Part shown: one piece after another, positions 1 through 8,972 of the stretch
How positions within the stretch are numbered: the first letter of the stretch is position 1
Layout of the letters: every line of letters starts with the position of its first letter
NCBI RefSeq assembly: GCF_018642165.1
Contig: NZ_JAHHZM010000001.1
Coordinates: 310,001-374,000 of the forward strand
Direction of reading: 5' to 3'
DNA length: 64,000 nt
Source: Echinicola shivajiensis
GTDB lineage: Bacteria > Bacteroidota > Bacteroidia > Cytophagales > Cyclobacteriaceae
Program-made: the position numbers and the translations under genes
The notes under the pieces: generated by a model
Databases searched by the model: none
Told to the model about the DNA's origin: nothing
The model's input: only the letters and a program-made list of their open reading frames with translations

Positions 1-684
1 TCCAAAGCATTAGAATTAAATCCATCTTATCAAGATGCCTATTACCAAAGGGGCATTGCTTATCTGGATAATGGGGAAAATTACAAAAGTCTTGCTGATG
101 CCGAAAATCTTATTGAACTCGCCCCAGAGGACCATAGAGGTTATTTTATAAAAGGTCTAACTCTTGAGCAATTAAACAGGTACCAAGAGTCCCTACAGTC
201 CTTTTCAGCAGCAATAGAAAAAGACAATAATATCCCTGACCTTTATGTGAACAGGGCCACCATAAAGTATTATCTGGAAGACTTCGAATCAGCCACGACA
301 GATCTGGAAAAGGCTGAGCAAATCAACCCAAATGAGGCAAACATCTACAATATTAAATCCCTAATTGCATTTGAAAAAGAAGATTTATCTGCAGCTATTA
401 GCTGGGTTGAAAAAGCAATTGGACTCAATCCTTCCCAAGCCTATTATTACAATAACAGAGGGCTTTACCTCCTTTTCAAGGGTGATTTAGAAAAGGGTCT
501 AGAAGACATTAACCTTAGCCTTAAACAAAATAGCAAGAATTTATTTGCTTTAAGAAACAAAGGTATCTACTACTACCTAAAAGGCAATAAAGCTCTTGCA
601 ATAAAATACTTGGAAGACGTTTACAAAAAAGATCCAGCAATTAAGTTGACTAAGAAGTACTTGGAACTGGCTCAGGAAATATAA
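1..684 (+). CDS. Tetratricopeptide repeat protein, 3' part
   Basis: The frame is open from the first base of the window to the TAA at 682-684, so the start lies outside. The 227 visible residues form back-to-back helical repeats of about 34 residues with TPR features (A-Y-x-x-R-G, L-x-P, repeated N-x-x-G/A). There is no enzymatic domain in the visible part and no way to see a signal peptide. TPR arrays act as protein-protein scaffolds; the partner cannot be told from sequence. An internal ATG at 247 is not the true start, because TPR sequence continues upstream of it. The last 13 bases overlap the 3' end of the convergent histidine kinase gene. Confidence 0.9.
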   Translation, partial: SKALELNPSYQDAYYQRGIAYLDNGENYKSLADAENLIELAPEDHRGYFIKGLTLEQLNRYQESLQSFSAAIEKDNNIPDLYVNRATIKYYLEDFESATTDLEKAEQINPNEANIYNIKSLIAFEKEDLSAAISWVEKAIGLNPSQAYYYNNRGLYLLFKGDLEKGLEDINLSLKQNSKNLFALRNKGIYYYLKGNKALAIKYLEDVYKKDPAIKLTKKYLELAQEI

Positions 685-2579
685 TGCTGAATCAAATTCT
701 CAATACTTTTCTGTAATACTATCGCATTGATGGGTTTGGAAACAAAGTCATCTATATTGCTTTTCTTCAAACCCTCCGCCACTTCTCTTCTGGAAGCCGC
801 CGTAAGTGCAATAATAGGAATATCAAACCTCTCCTTTATGATTTTGGACGCCTCCAAACCATCAATCACAGGCATTTGAATATCCATAAGGATAATATCG
901 TAAGTCTTATCAAAAACAGCAGCAATAGCCTCTTCACCATTCGAAACACGATCACAAGAATATCCCCACCCCTTAAGTATCTTCATCACCACCATCGCAT
1001 TGACCTGGTTATCCTCCGCCAAGAGAACCTGAATATTTTTCCTAAAAGGTTTATTATCTAAAAAAGAGTTCCCATTTTTTGGCAATTCATCCAATTCAAA
1101 GGACAAATGCTGTTTTGGTGTGTCAAATTTCTCGAAGTTGATTTCAAAAGAAAAAGTACTGCCCACGCCTACTTCTGATTCCAAAAGAATTTGACTTCCC
1201 ATGTTTTCAAGCAGCCTTTTGGTAATAGGCATTCCTAACCCAGTGCCACCATACTTGGCGTCAAAGGACTCTGTTACCTGATCAAACTCATTGAAAACTT
1301 TATTGAAGTCTTTTTTATCAATACCAACACCATTGTCTTTAACTTCAAAGTAAATCTTCGCCTCTTTAGGAGTATGATCAATCATTGTGACCGTCACATC
1401 TACCCTACCTTCATGGGTAAATTTAAGCGCATTAGTGATCAGATTATTCAATATCTGGGAGAGTCTTACTTTATCCCCCAATACAGTAAAGTCAACTTTA
1501 TCAGAAATGATCAGGTTAAGGTCATTTTTGGATTCCAAGGCTTGGAATCTCAAACTATTAACCACCTGTTCCATCAACTGCTTTAAATTAAATGGCTTTG
1601 ACTCAAGTACAATTTTCCCTGCTTCAATCTTTTGAAAATCTAAGAGATCATTAATCATAATGATCAAATTGTCCACTGCAAAGCTAATGGTATTAAGCAA
1701 TGGTTCTTGTGAGCTATAGTGATCCTCTCCTAATAAGGTAAAAACAGACCCTGAAATGGTATTCAAAGGTGTTCTGATATCATGAGTAATCATGGAAATA
1801 AAATCGGACTTGACCTTACTGGCATTCAAAGCCAAATTCTTATGGTTTTCAAGCTCTATTTCCCGCTCCTTGAAATCTGAAATATCCAATAGGCAACCAT
1901 ACCAGTTCATATCACCAGTAGGTCCTTCTTCAGGTCTGGCCATTCCCTGTGCCCAAACCAATTCATCCTTACCTTCCAGCTTAAGCCTGAAAGTACAGTT
2001 CCACATGGACAATACCCTGGTTGAGTGCACCAAGGACTGTAAGACTTTCCCTACATCTTGGGAATAAACCATACTCAGCAAATAATCAATACCCTTAACT
2101 TCCCCATTCGAAGACTGGGACTCGTTAAAGATATTCATTCCGCCATCACTAAAGTATTTGAAATTCATTTTCCCTTCCTCTGTCATATTCATTTGAAAAA
2201 GGGTATTGGGAATCTTGTCTATTAAATTCTTATAAAAGCTGGAGCATTTTTCTTTAGGACTAGTTGACGCGCTTCCTTTGGATCTTTCTGCTGTATCTAA
2301 GTCCACCAAGCTTCCATTTTGAAAAATAAAATAATTGGCATCTTCCTCTCCCACAATAAAGGAATAATAAGCCCTATGGTATTTGATTGTAACCTGATCA
2401 CCTGTAGTAAGGTTACTTCTGTCCAATCCGAAATCAGAAAGGCTCTTTCTCCTCAGATCCATCCCCAAAGCCTCACGAAAAGAACGATTTTCAAAAACCA
2501 CACGGTACGGTGTGTTCTTCTCTACCAAAAATACCATTTCTGGAGATTGATCAAGTATCTTTCTAAAAACACTGGTCAT
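672..2579 (-). CDS. Soluble hybrid histidine kinase (PAS, HisKA, HATPase, receiver)
   Basis: This 635-residue sensor kinase has no predicted membrane segment or signal peptide, so it probably senses a cytoplasmic cue or a partner protein. An N-terminal region (about 1-240) contains PAS-like sequence, with a PAC-like end near residues 205-240. The dimerisation/phosphoacceptor helix carries MITHDIRTPLN with His266. The ATPase domain shows an N box (LNNLITNALKFT), G1 (DNGVGI), F box and G2 (GGTGLGM) near 378-450. A C-terminal receiver domain has the acidic pair in LLAEDNQ, phospho-acceptor Asp566 (LMDIQMP) and Lys615 (VSKP). No output domain follows the receiver, so phosphate probably passes to a separate HPt or response regulator not seen here. 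It is convergent with the TPR gene. Confidence 0.93.
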   Translation of the reverse strand: MTSVFRKILDQSPEMVFLVEKNTPYRVVFENRSFREALGMDLRRKSLSDFGLDRSNLTTGDQVTIKYHRAYYSFIVGEEDANYFIFQNGSLVDLDTAERSKGSASTSPKEKCSSFYKNLIDKIPNTLFQMNMTEEGKMNFKYFSDGGMNIFNESQSSNGEVKGIDYLLSMVYSQDVGKVLQSLVHSTRVLSMWNCTFRLKLEGKDELVWAQGMARPEEGPTGDMNWYGCLLDISDFKEREIELENHKNLALNASKVKSDFISMITHDIRTPLNTISGSVFTLLGEDHYSSQEPLLNTISFAVDNLIIMINDLLDFQKIEAGKIVLESKPFNLKQLMEQVVNSLRFQALESKNDLNLIISDKVDFTVLGDKVRLSQILNNLITNALKFTHEGRVDVTVTMIDHTPKEAKIYFEVKDNGVGIDKKDFNKVFNEFDQVTESFDAKYGGTGLGMPITKRLLENMGSQILLESEVGVGSTFSFEINFEKFDTPKQHLSFELDELPKNGNSFLDNKPFRKNIQVLLAEDNQVNAMVVMKILKGWGYSCDRVSNGEEAIAAVFDKTYDIILMDIQMPVIDGLEASKIIKERFDIPIIALTAASRREVAEGLKKSNIDDFVSKPINAIVLQKSIENLIQHYIS

Positions 2580-2938
2580 TATTGCATTATCCTTTCAGCT
2601 ATAGAAGTTTAAAATAGGCGAATCTTTCTGCTAATTCAAAAGTTTTTTTTTACTTAAATAAATAAATTATAACTAAACACATGGTTAAGATAATAAATCC
2701 CCTCTCTTAAAAAAATAAATCAATACAAAATTCTGATTTATAACCCCATATGTACCTACATAGACTCAGGAATCATTGGTTTTAAAATTCTGAACCACGA
2801 CTGCACCCACTCGCACTTTATACCAACAACACTTAATTATTGACCAGTTATAATTTCGTAAAGGCCACTATACAAAAAACAAGGCTTATTGATTTTCATC
2901 AATAAGCCTTTTCTAATAAGTATTATATTATCGATCTA
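2580..2938. other. Intergenic region without a gene
   Basis: About 360 AT-rich bases separate the start of the histidine kinase gene from the end of the aconitase gene. No convincing reading frame or tRNA is visible. The only clear structure is the aconitase terminator at its right end. It must also hold the histidine kinase promoter, but no good TAnnTTTG box is seen in that orientation. Confidence 0.6.
2874..2910 (-). terminator. Rho-independent terminator of the aconitase gene
   Basis: A perfect 13-bp stem (2881-2893 with 2898-2910, AAGGCTTATTGAT) has a 4-base loop. On the minus strand it is followed by a T-rich tract (A-run at 2874-2879 on the plus strand). It lies 28 bases beyond the aconitase stop codon. 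Confidence 0.85.
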
Positions 2939-5203
2939 TTAAGCTTGCTGCGCTTTGATCAAGTTAAGTGCAGAACCTGCTTTGAACCAACCAATCTGAG
3001 CATCATTATAGCTATGGTTAGCTACAATCACATCTTTAGATCCGTCCGCATGAACAAACTCTAAATTAAGTGGCTTCTCAGGAGCAAATTGATCTAAATC
3101 AAGGAAGTTGATAGTATCGTCTTCTTGAATTTTATCATAGTCCGCTTCATTGGCAAATGTCAATGCAAGCATACCTTGCTTCTTCAAGTTGGTTTCGTGA
3201 ATTCTGGCAAATGACTTCACCAAAACAGCCTTAACACCAAGATGTCTTGGCTCCATAGCTGCGTGCTCTCTTGAAGAACCTTCGCCATAGTTGTGGTCAC
3301 CCACTACAATAGTAGGAATCCCTGCAGCCTTATAAGCTCTTTGTGTTGCTGGAACAGCACCATACTCACCATTTAACTGGCTTTTCACAGAGTTGGTCTC
3401 TTCGTTGAATGCGTTAACCGCACCAATCAAACAGTTGTCAGAGATATTATCCAGGTGACCTCTGAATCTCAACCAAGGACCAGCCATTGAGATATGGTCA
3501 GTAGTACACTTACCAAAGGCCTTGATCAAAAGCTTGGCTCCAGTGATGTTTTTACCGTCCCATGCTGCAAATGGCTCCAATAATTGAAGACGCTTAGAAT
3601 CTGGATTCACCACTACTTCTACACCGCTACCATCTTCTGCAGGAGCTTGGTATCCGTTATCTTCTACTGCAAATCCTTTTTCTGGAAGTTCATCTCCTTT
3701 TGGTGGATCCAATTTCACCTCTTCACCATCAGCATTCACCAACTTATCAGTAAGTGGATTGAAACCTAGGTCACCAGAGATAGCAATAGCAGCTACCATT
3801 TCAGGAGAAGTCACAAACGCGTGGGTATTTGGGTTACCATCAGCACGCTTAGAGAAGTTTCTATTGAAAGAGTGAACGATGGTGTTTTTCTCTTGCTTAT
3901 CAGCACCAGTTCTAGCCCACTGACCGATACAAGGTCCACAAGCATTAGTAAAGATCGTTGCGTCCAAATCTTCAAAAATCTTCAACAAACCATCTCTATC
4001 TGCAGTGAATCTTACCTGCTCAGAACCTGGGTTGATACCAAACTCAGCTTTGGTTTTTAATTTCTTATCTACAGCCTGCTGTGCAATAGAAGAAGCTCTT
4101 GACAAATCTTCATAGGAAGAATTGGTACAAGAACCGATCAATCCCCACTCCACTTTTGTAGGCCAGCCATTCTTCTCAGCTTCAGCTCTGATCTGAGATA
4201 CAGGAGTAGCTCTATCTGGAGTGAAAGGACCATTAATATGTGGTTCAAGAGTAGAAAGATCTATTTCAATTACTTGATCAAAATATTGCTCTGGATTGGC
4301 ATATACTTCATCATCACCAGTCAAATGCTCTTTAACGCCATTCGCCAATTCAGCCACATCTGCTCTGTCAGTTGCTTTCAGGTAACGCTCCATTGATTCG
4401 TCATAACCGAAAGTAGAAGTAGTCGCACCGATCTCAGCACCCATATTACAGATAGTACCTTTACCAGTAGCAGAAAGGGACTTAGCTCCTTCACCGAAGT
4501 ATTCCACGATACAACCAGTACCACCTTTTACAGTAAGAATACCAGCAACTTTCAAAATCACATCTTTAGCAGAAGTCCAGCCGTTCATTTTTCCAGTCAA
4601 CTTCACACCTATCAATTTTGGAAACTTCAATTCCCAAGCCATACCTGCCATTACGTCCACAGCATCAGCACCACCTACACCGATGGCTACCATACCCAGA
4701 CCTCCAGCATTTACAGTATGTGAATCAGTACCGATCATCATTCCACCTGGAAAAGCATAGTTTTCAAGAACTACTTGGTGAATGATACCTGCACCTGGCT
4801 TCCAGAAACCAATTCCATATTTATTAGAAACTGACTCCAAAAAGTTAAACACTTCACCACTTGCAGTAAGAGAACTCTTCAAATCATCCTTCGCACCATT
4901 TTGGGCCAAGATCAGGTGATCACAGTGTGCAGTAGAAGGCACTGCCACTTTATCTTTACCAGCTTGCATAAACTGCAAAAGTGCCATCTGGGCAGTTGCA
5001 TCTTGCATGGCAACTCTATCAGGAGCAAAATCCACGTAAGATTTCCCTCTCTCAAAACTTTGTGTAGCGTCTCCTTCCCAAAGGTGAGCATAAAGTATTT
5101 TCTCTGCTAAAGTAAGTGGTTTACCCACCACCTTCCTGGCAGCTGCGATACGCTCAGGATATTTCGCATACACTGCCTTGATCATTTCTATATCAAATGC
5201 CAT
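2939..5203 (-). CDS. acn: Aconitate hydratase, mitochondrial type
   Basis: Aconitase interconverts citrate and isocitrate in the cytoplasmic TCA cycle through a [4Fe-4S] cluster. The 754-residue length and the N-terminal [10 protein letters not shown] region fit the mitochondrial-type family rather than the longer AcnA or AcnB. The cluster cysteines are visible at Cys359 (GSCTNSS), Cys422 and Cys425 (ACGPCIGQW), essentially the spacing of the mitochondrial enzyme. The C-terminal swivel domain has [15 protein letters not shown]. The gene stands alone with its own terminator and a TATCTTTG -7 element upstream. The ATG at 5203 is the natural start. Confidence 0.97.
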   Translation of the reverse strand: MAFDIEMIKAVYAKYPERIAAARKVVGKPLTLAEKILYAHLWEGDATQSFERGKSYVDFAPDRVAMQDATAQMALLQFMQAGKDKVAVPSTAHCDHLILAQNGAKDDLKSSLTASGEVFNFLESVSNKYGIGFWKPGAGIIHQVVLENYAFPGGMMIGTDSHTVNAGGLGMVAIGVGGADAVDVMAGMAWELKFPKLIGVKLTGKMNGWTSAKDVILKVAGILTVKGGTGCIVEYFGEGAKSLSATGKGTICNMGAEIGATTSTFGYDESMERYLKATDRADVAELANGVKEHLTGDDEVYANPEQYFDQVIEIDLSTLEPHINGPFTPDRATPVSQIRAEAEKNGWPTKVEWGLIGSCTNSSYEDLSRASSIAQQAVDKKLKTKAEFGINPGSEQVRFTADRDGLLKIFEDLDATIFTNACGPCIGQWARTGADKQEKNTIVHSFNRNFSKRADGNPNTHAFVTSPEMVAAIAISGDLGFNPLTDKLVNADGEEVKLDPPKGDELPEKGFAVEDNGYQAPAEDGSGVEVVVNPDSKRLQLLEPFAAWDGKNITGAKLLIKAFGKCTTDHISMAGPWLRFRGHLDNISDNCLIGAVNAFNEETNSVKSQLNGEYGAVPATQRAYKAAGIPTIVVGDHNYGEGSSREHAAMEPRHLGVKAVLVKSFARIHETNLKKQGMLALTFANEADYDKIQEDDTINFLDLDQFAPEKPLNLEFVHADGSKDVIVANHSYNDAQIGWFKAGSALNLIKAQQA

Positions 5204-5251
5204 TTGAAATGAATTATTTTAGTGATAACTTGATTTCATTTAAATCGTTGG

Positions 5252-5259
5252 CAAAGATA
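5252..5259 (-). promoter_or_regulatory. Bacteroidota -7 promoter element of acn
   Basis: TATCTTTG on the minus strand matches the TAnnTTTG -7 consensus of Bacteroidota, about 49 bases before the acn ATG. No good TTTG -33 box is seen at the usual distance. Confidence 0.5.
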
Positions 5260-5370
5260 CAGTTTTAGGCGAAAAATAGAAGTAAAACCTAAGTATTGTT
5301 ACTTATTTATACGGGTTTAAAATAACCCTTTAACAGTTCCTAAACAGGATTTTAAACCTAAGCGAGTCTT

Positions 5371-6675
5371 TCAAAAGGCCCATATTATCCCCAAAATCAA
5401 AACGGAAAGACCAAGAAGAAAAAAATAAACCGTGTACCTCAACAAGTCCCTGGGCGCCACACCGGTTATCGCCAGCAACGGTAAAGCCCAAAAAGGCTGT
5501 AACATATTGGTCAGCTGGTCACCATAGGCCATTACCATAATCATCTTAGGAACAGAAAGTCCCATTTGCAAAGCAGTCTCCACAATAACAGGCCCCTGAA
5601 CAGCCCATTGCCCGCCTCCAGACGGCACAAATAAATTGATCAATGCTGCACTGAAAAAAGTCAGCAACGGAAAACTCTCGGGGGATGATACGGTCACAAA
5701 ATACCCAGCTATCATCACCAACAAACCTGACAGCTTAAACACCCCTAAAATCCCTGCATAAAATGGAAACTGTAAAACAATTGCTGCAGCACCTCTCAAG
5801 GCCATTTCAATTGCTAGCACATATTTCTGGATACTTTTATGCAAAACCAAGCCAAATCCCAAGAGCAAAAAGTTGATATAATTGAGACTGATAAAACTTA
5901 GGTTCAAATTTGATTCAGACCAAAAATCTCCAATTGCCAAAACACAGATAATCCCCCCAACAATCCACCCCAAAACATCTTTTCCTTCAATCTCAATTGG
6001 TACTGAAAAGTCATCTTGAACAGGCTTAAAAGTAAACTTTTTCTTGGACAGCAACCACAAGCCTAAAAGAAGCCCAAGGATCATCAACAAATTAATACTA
6101 AGGTTAAAGGAACTAAGAATGGTTTGGGACACTGGAATCACCCCTATTTCACTTTCCAAAAAATGACCTTCTTCTGCCACTTTCAAAGGAGCAGAACCTG
6201 AAAAGCCTCCATGCCAAACCATCATCCCAAGATACCCTGATGCAGCCACCAAAGGATAATTGATTTCCAACTGCTCAGCCACTGCCCTTTCTCCTATTTT
6301 CCTGGCTAGCATAGCCCCTAATATCAAACCAAACCCCCAATTCAAATAACCTGCGAACAAAGTTGCTCCCCCAGTAATCATTACGGCTTGGGAATTGCTT
6401 TTTATGACCGATGCAATTCGGCTTAGAAGATTAGAAACAGGTGCAGAAATTGCTAAAGCATGGCCAAAAACCAATATTAACACCATCTGAAGAGTAAATT
6501 CCAGTAGGCTCCAAAATCCATCTTTCCAATACTCTAAAACCTGCCAAGAATAGGACAGAACCCCTTCTCCCTCTGGCATAGTGGCCATTGTAGCCCATAA
6601 TATACTGATTGCAGAAAGTGCAAGGGCCAGGTCAAAAGGTGTTGGGAATGAAAATCCTTTTAGCTTATTCAACAA
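5371..6675 (-). CDS. Short-chain fatty acid transporter, AtoE family
   Basis: This 434-residue integral membrane protein has about 11-12 hydrophobic segments and matches the AtoE/short-chain fatty acid uptake family. Family features are the F-G-H-A-L-A helix, the GYLNWGFGLILGA segment, and PSGGGQWAVQGP with MAYGDQLTNMLQPFWALPLL near the C terminus. In other bacteria members carry short-chain fatty acids such as butyrate or acetoacetate across the inner membrane; the substrate here is inferred from family. The acyl-CoA reductase lies 103 bases upstream on the same strand. No atoDAB genes are nearby. Confidence 0.88.
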   Translation of the reverse strand: MLNKLKGFSFPTPFDLALALSAISILWATMATMPEGEGVLSYSWQVLEYWKDGFWSLLEFTLQMVLILVFGHALAISAPVSNLLSRIASVIKSNSQAVMITGGATLFAGYLNWGFGLILGAMLARKIGERAVAEQLEINYPLVAASGYLGMMVWHGGFSGSAPLKVAEEGHFLESEIGVIPVSQTILSSFNLSINLLMILGLLLGLWLLSKKKFTFKPVQDDFSVPIEIEGKDVLGWIVGGIICVLAIGDFWSESNLNLSFISLNYINFLLLGFGLVLHKSIQKYVLAIEMALRGAAAIVLQFPFYAGILGVFKLSGLLVMIAGYFVTVSSPESFPLLTFFSAALINLFVPSGGGQWAVQGPVIVETALQMGLSVPKMIMVMAYGDQLTNMLQPFWALPLLAITGVAPRDLLRYTVYFFLLGLSVLILGIIWAF

Positions 6676-6778
6676 TGCTTTCGGGTTTATTACTGCAAAA
6701 GTTTATAATGTTTAATATAATGGCTTTAGCCATAAAACACATCATTCAACTTCCTATAAACCCAAATTGGACTTTGAT

Positions 6779-7792
6779 TTATAATTCCATCAAAAACGCA
6801 ACGGTATCTACATGATCTGCATAATCACCAACTGAAGGCGTTTGAGCTTGACCAAATTCAAAGCTGGAAGGATACCAAGCACCTTTACTAACAATACATT
6901 GAATCTTTTCTTCTTGAGCATCCATTTTTTGTTTCAGTGCCTCCTTATCCTGATATACCTCATAATAAAGAACTGCCACTGGTGAAACTAAGTCCTCACT
7001 TTGCTTACAAAGCAAAAACCCATTGTCCAAATGCCGCTCACCGTTTACCAAATAAATAGATTTATTGTAATCATAGTTATTAAGGTATTTATGATGGCTC
7101 AACATAAAATGATATCCTTCTATGGCATCAAGAAATCCCTGCAATTGCTGTTCATCTGGCAAATATATCTTAGAGACATTTCTACACCCTAACCCGAAAT
7201 ATTGAAAAATATCCTTGGCTAATTCCTTATAATCGACCTTGGACTCAGAACCATCCAGCACCGCCACGGAAGTTCTGTTTTTCCTAATAACACTTGGATA
7301 TTTACCAAAATAATACTCAAAATACCTGGCTGAATTATCACTACCAGTAGCGATATAAGCATCCATCCCTTTAAGCATCTCCTCAAAAACCACTCTTTTG
7401 GCCAGTTCAGGTGCCAATTCAGACAACTCCCTTACCAACCACTTAATAAGTACCTGATCTGTGGAACTTAACTTTACATGCGCATTATGCCCGGTCAGCA
7501 ACACTACCATTAAATCGTGAAAGCCAACAGCAGGAATATTGCCAGCCATCATCACTCCTACTTTTTTGGACATCGGATGATCCGATATTTCATAATTCCC
7601 TATCCATTCATTCAGCACTGCCTCATCCAACATCTTCACCAAAGCCTGAAGCGCCAACTTTACTTGATCAGTTGTAAACCAATTATTATTGTTTTCAGCT
7701 CTAAATGCCAATTCATCCAACTCATATTCAGGCAAGGCATCAATTCTCTTTCCTAAAGCAACGAAGGCATTAATTCTCTCTTGGAGGGTCAT
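6779..7792 (-). CDS. Acyl-CoA reductase, LuxC-like
   Basis: The 337-residue protein resembles the LuxC/acyl-CoA reductase branch of the aldehyde dehydrogenase superfamily. Members reduce fatty acyl groups to aldehydes with NAD(P)H through a covalent thioester. Visible features are MMAGNIPAVGFHD and VKLSSTDQ (nucleotide-binding fold), the N-x-x-RYFEYYFGKYPSVIRKNRTS region, and a likely catalytic Cys in FGLGCRNVSKIYLP. There are no luxA, luxB, luxD or luxE genes here, so bioluminescence is not implied; a lipid or aldehyde role is more likely. It diverges from a dicluster ferredoxin, which could supply electrons (inference). Confidence 0.88.
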   Translation of the reverse strand: MTLQERINAFVALGKRIDALPEYELDELAFRAENNNNWFTTDQVKLALQALVKMLDEAVLNEWIGNYEISDHPMSKKVGVMMAGNIPAVGFHDLMVVLLTGHNAHVKLSSTDQVLIKWLVRELSELAPELAKRVVFEEMLKGMDAYIATGSDNSARYFEYYFGKYPSVIRKNRTSVAVLDGSESKVDYKELAKDIFQYFGLGCRNVSKIYLPDEQQLQGFLDAIEGYHFMLSHHKYLNNYDYNKSIYLVNGERHLDNGFLLCKQSEDLVSPVAVLYYEVYQDKEALKQKMDAQEEKIQCIVSKGAWYPSSFEFGQAQTPSVGDYADHVDTVAFLMEL

Positions 7793-7817
7793 TCTATTAT
7801 TTTTTAGTATGCGGGCA

Positions 7818-7825
7818 CAAAGATA
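7818..7825 (-). promoter_or_regulatory. -7 promoter element of the acyl-CoA reductase gene
   Basis: TATCTTTG on the minus strand, 25 bases before the ATG at 7792, fits TAnnTTTG. The -33 element is not clear. Confidence 0.45.
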
Positions 7826-7904
7826 TTTATTTTGAACTTAAAAAGTGAATAATGCAATAATAAGCTAGATTCATTATAAATTATTTAGCAGAGCATTTTT
7901 TATA

Positions 7905-7956
7905 TTGGTATATTGTCATATGCTTCTTAATTTTGAATTAGAATTTTAAAAAGGAG
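7905..7956 (+). promoter_or_regulatory. Promoter and unusually strong ribosome binding site of the ferredoxin gene
   Basis: TTG at 7905-7907 and TAATTTTG at 7928-7935 are 20 bases apart, matching the Bacteroidota promoter. AAGGAG at 7951-7956 lies six bases before the ATG at 7963. A full Shine-Dalgarno is uncommon in this phylum, which suggests high expression. Confidence 0.6.
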
Positions 7957-7962
7957 ATTATA

Positions 7963-8310
7963 ATGGCAATAATGATAACCGACGAATGCATCAACTGCGG
8001 TGCATGTGAACCTGAATGCCCTAACACTGCTATCTATGAAGGTGGTATTGAATGGACTTGGGGCGGGGGTACTGAACTCAACGAAGTAAAATTAGAAGAT
8101 GGATCGGTAGTGGATGCAAATGAACCACAGGAACCTGTATCTGATGAGTTCTACTATATCGTAACCGGAAAATGCACGGAATGTACTGGATTCCATGAGG
8201 AACCTCAATGCGCAGCTGTATGTCCTGTGGACTGCTGTGTGGATGATCCCGACAACCCCGAATCTGAAGAAGAACTGCTTGCCAAAAAGCAATATCTTCA
8301 CGCAGAATAA
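7963..8310 (+). CDS. 2[4Fe-4S] ferredoxin
   Basis: A 115-residue soluble electron carrier. The first cluster motif is [12 protein letters not shown] near the N terminus. The second is split by an insertion, CTECTGF...[10 protein letters not shown], as in the YfhL/Alvin-type dicluster ferredoxins with an extended loop between the second motif's cysteines. The C-terminal region is acidic. The start is fixed by an AAGGAG ribosome binding site. It is transcribed away from the acyl-CoA reductase and ends in a strong terminator, so it is a single-gene unit. The electron partner is not known. Confidence 0.95.
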   Translation: MAIMITDECINCGACEPECPNTAIYEGGIEWTWGGGTELNEVKLEDGSVVDANEPQEPVSDEFYYIVTGKCTECTGFHEEPQCAAVCPVDCCVDDPDNPESEEELLAKKQYLHAE

Positions 8311-8316
8311 AAATAT

Positions 8317-8344
8317 GAGTGGTTTAGGCCACTCTTTTTTTTTT
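8317..8344 (+). terminator. Terminator of the ferredoxin gene
   Basis: GAGTGG at 8317-8322 pairs with CCACTC at 8329-8334, followed directly by ten T residues. Confidence 0.9.
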
Positions 8345-8506
8345 ACCCATTCTTCAAAAAAAACGATTGATTATTAACCTATTAGAGAAAAAATAAACGC
8401 TTAATTAAAAAAAAACCTTCTCTGCTCTTGAATTTAAAATGTTAATTGATTTAACTTGTCGTCTGTATTATAAATCCTTGATATAAGTAATTAAAAATTT
8501 TGGAAA

Positions 8507-8845
8507 GTGGAAGAGAATAAAGGACACGACAGAGAGGAGATTTTCTCAAGAAAAGTAAAAGCGGGTAAAAGAACTTACTTTTTCGACGTGAAGTCAACTA
8601 GGTCTAATGATTACTACCTTACTATTACTGAAAGTAAAAGAAAGGTAAGAGATGACAACTTCGTTTACGAAAAGCATAAAATTTTCTTGTATAAAGAAGA
8701 TTTCGCAAAATTTGTTGACGCGCTACAGGACACTGTAGACCACGTTAAAACTGAATTAATGCCAGATTTCGATTTCTCTCAATACGAAGCAGAAGCTGAA
8801 ACAAGCACTGAAGACAATTTCGGTGATGATTTGAAATGGGATTAA
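8507..8845 (+). CDS. DUF3276 / PUR-alpha-like nucleic-acid-binding protein
   Basis: The 112-residue protein matches the DUF3276 family, the bacterial relatives of PUR-alpha that bind single-stranded DNA or RNA. It has a single PUR repeat: F-S-R-K-V-K-A-G-K-R-T-Y-F-F-D-V-K, then Y-Y-L-T-I-T-E-S-K and an F-V-Y-E-K-H-K-I strand, followed by an acidic tail (about residues 88-112). The start is a GTG at 8507; no ATG fits the conserved N terminus. It is cytoplasmic and probably a nucleoid- or RNA-associated regulator. Borrelia BpuR is the best-studied relative; the target here is unknown. The region between it and the next gene carries a structured RNA element. Confidence 0.85.
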   Translation: MEENKGHDREEIFSRKVKAGKRTYFFDVKSTRSNDYYLTITESKRKVRDDNFVYEKHKIFLYKEDFAKFVDALQDTVDHVKTELMPDFDFSQYEAEAETSTEDNFGDDLKWD

Positions 8846-8860
8846 TCCCATCAAAAAACC

Positions 8861-8958
8861 AAGGAGACTGTAGCAATTCACCAACCTGCACTGCACGGGT
8901 TGATCTTACATTGATCAAAATATTATTTGATCCTTTGTGGAATTGGTACAGTCTCTTT
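8861..8958 (+). ncRNA. Candidate structured RNA (three-way junction) upstream of the AI-2E-type permease
   Basis: A 12-bp closing helix (8861-8872 with 8947-8958, AAGGAGACTGTA against TACAGTCTCTTT, one G-U pair) encloses 74 bases. Inside are two further hairpins: CAACC/GGTTG around 8882-8902, and GATCAAA (8913-8919) with TTTGATC (8926-8932). The element ends 14 bases before the permease ATG at 8973. I do not recognise it as a named riboswitch class. It may be a cis-regulatory leader or the processed end of the DUF3276 mRNA. Confidence 0.45.
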
Positions 8959-8972
8959 CCTATTTTTACTAT

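Noticed and set aside
2580-2938. A small RNA or small gene in the kinase-aconitase gap
   Set aside because: Apart from the aconitase terminator I see no promoter, conserved-looking stem or plausible frame.
6779-7792. A bioluminescence (lux) operon
   Set aside because: Only a luxC-like gene is present; no luciferase or other lux genes are nearby.
8937-8972. The GTG start at 8937 for the AI-2E permease
   Set aside because: The extra 12 residues overlap the structured RNA helix, and the first membrane segment begins at the ATG 8973.
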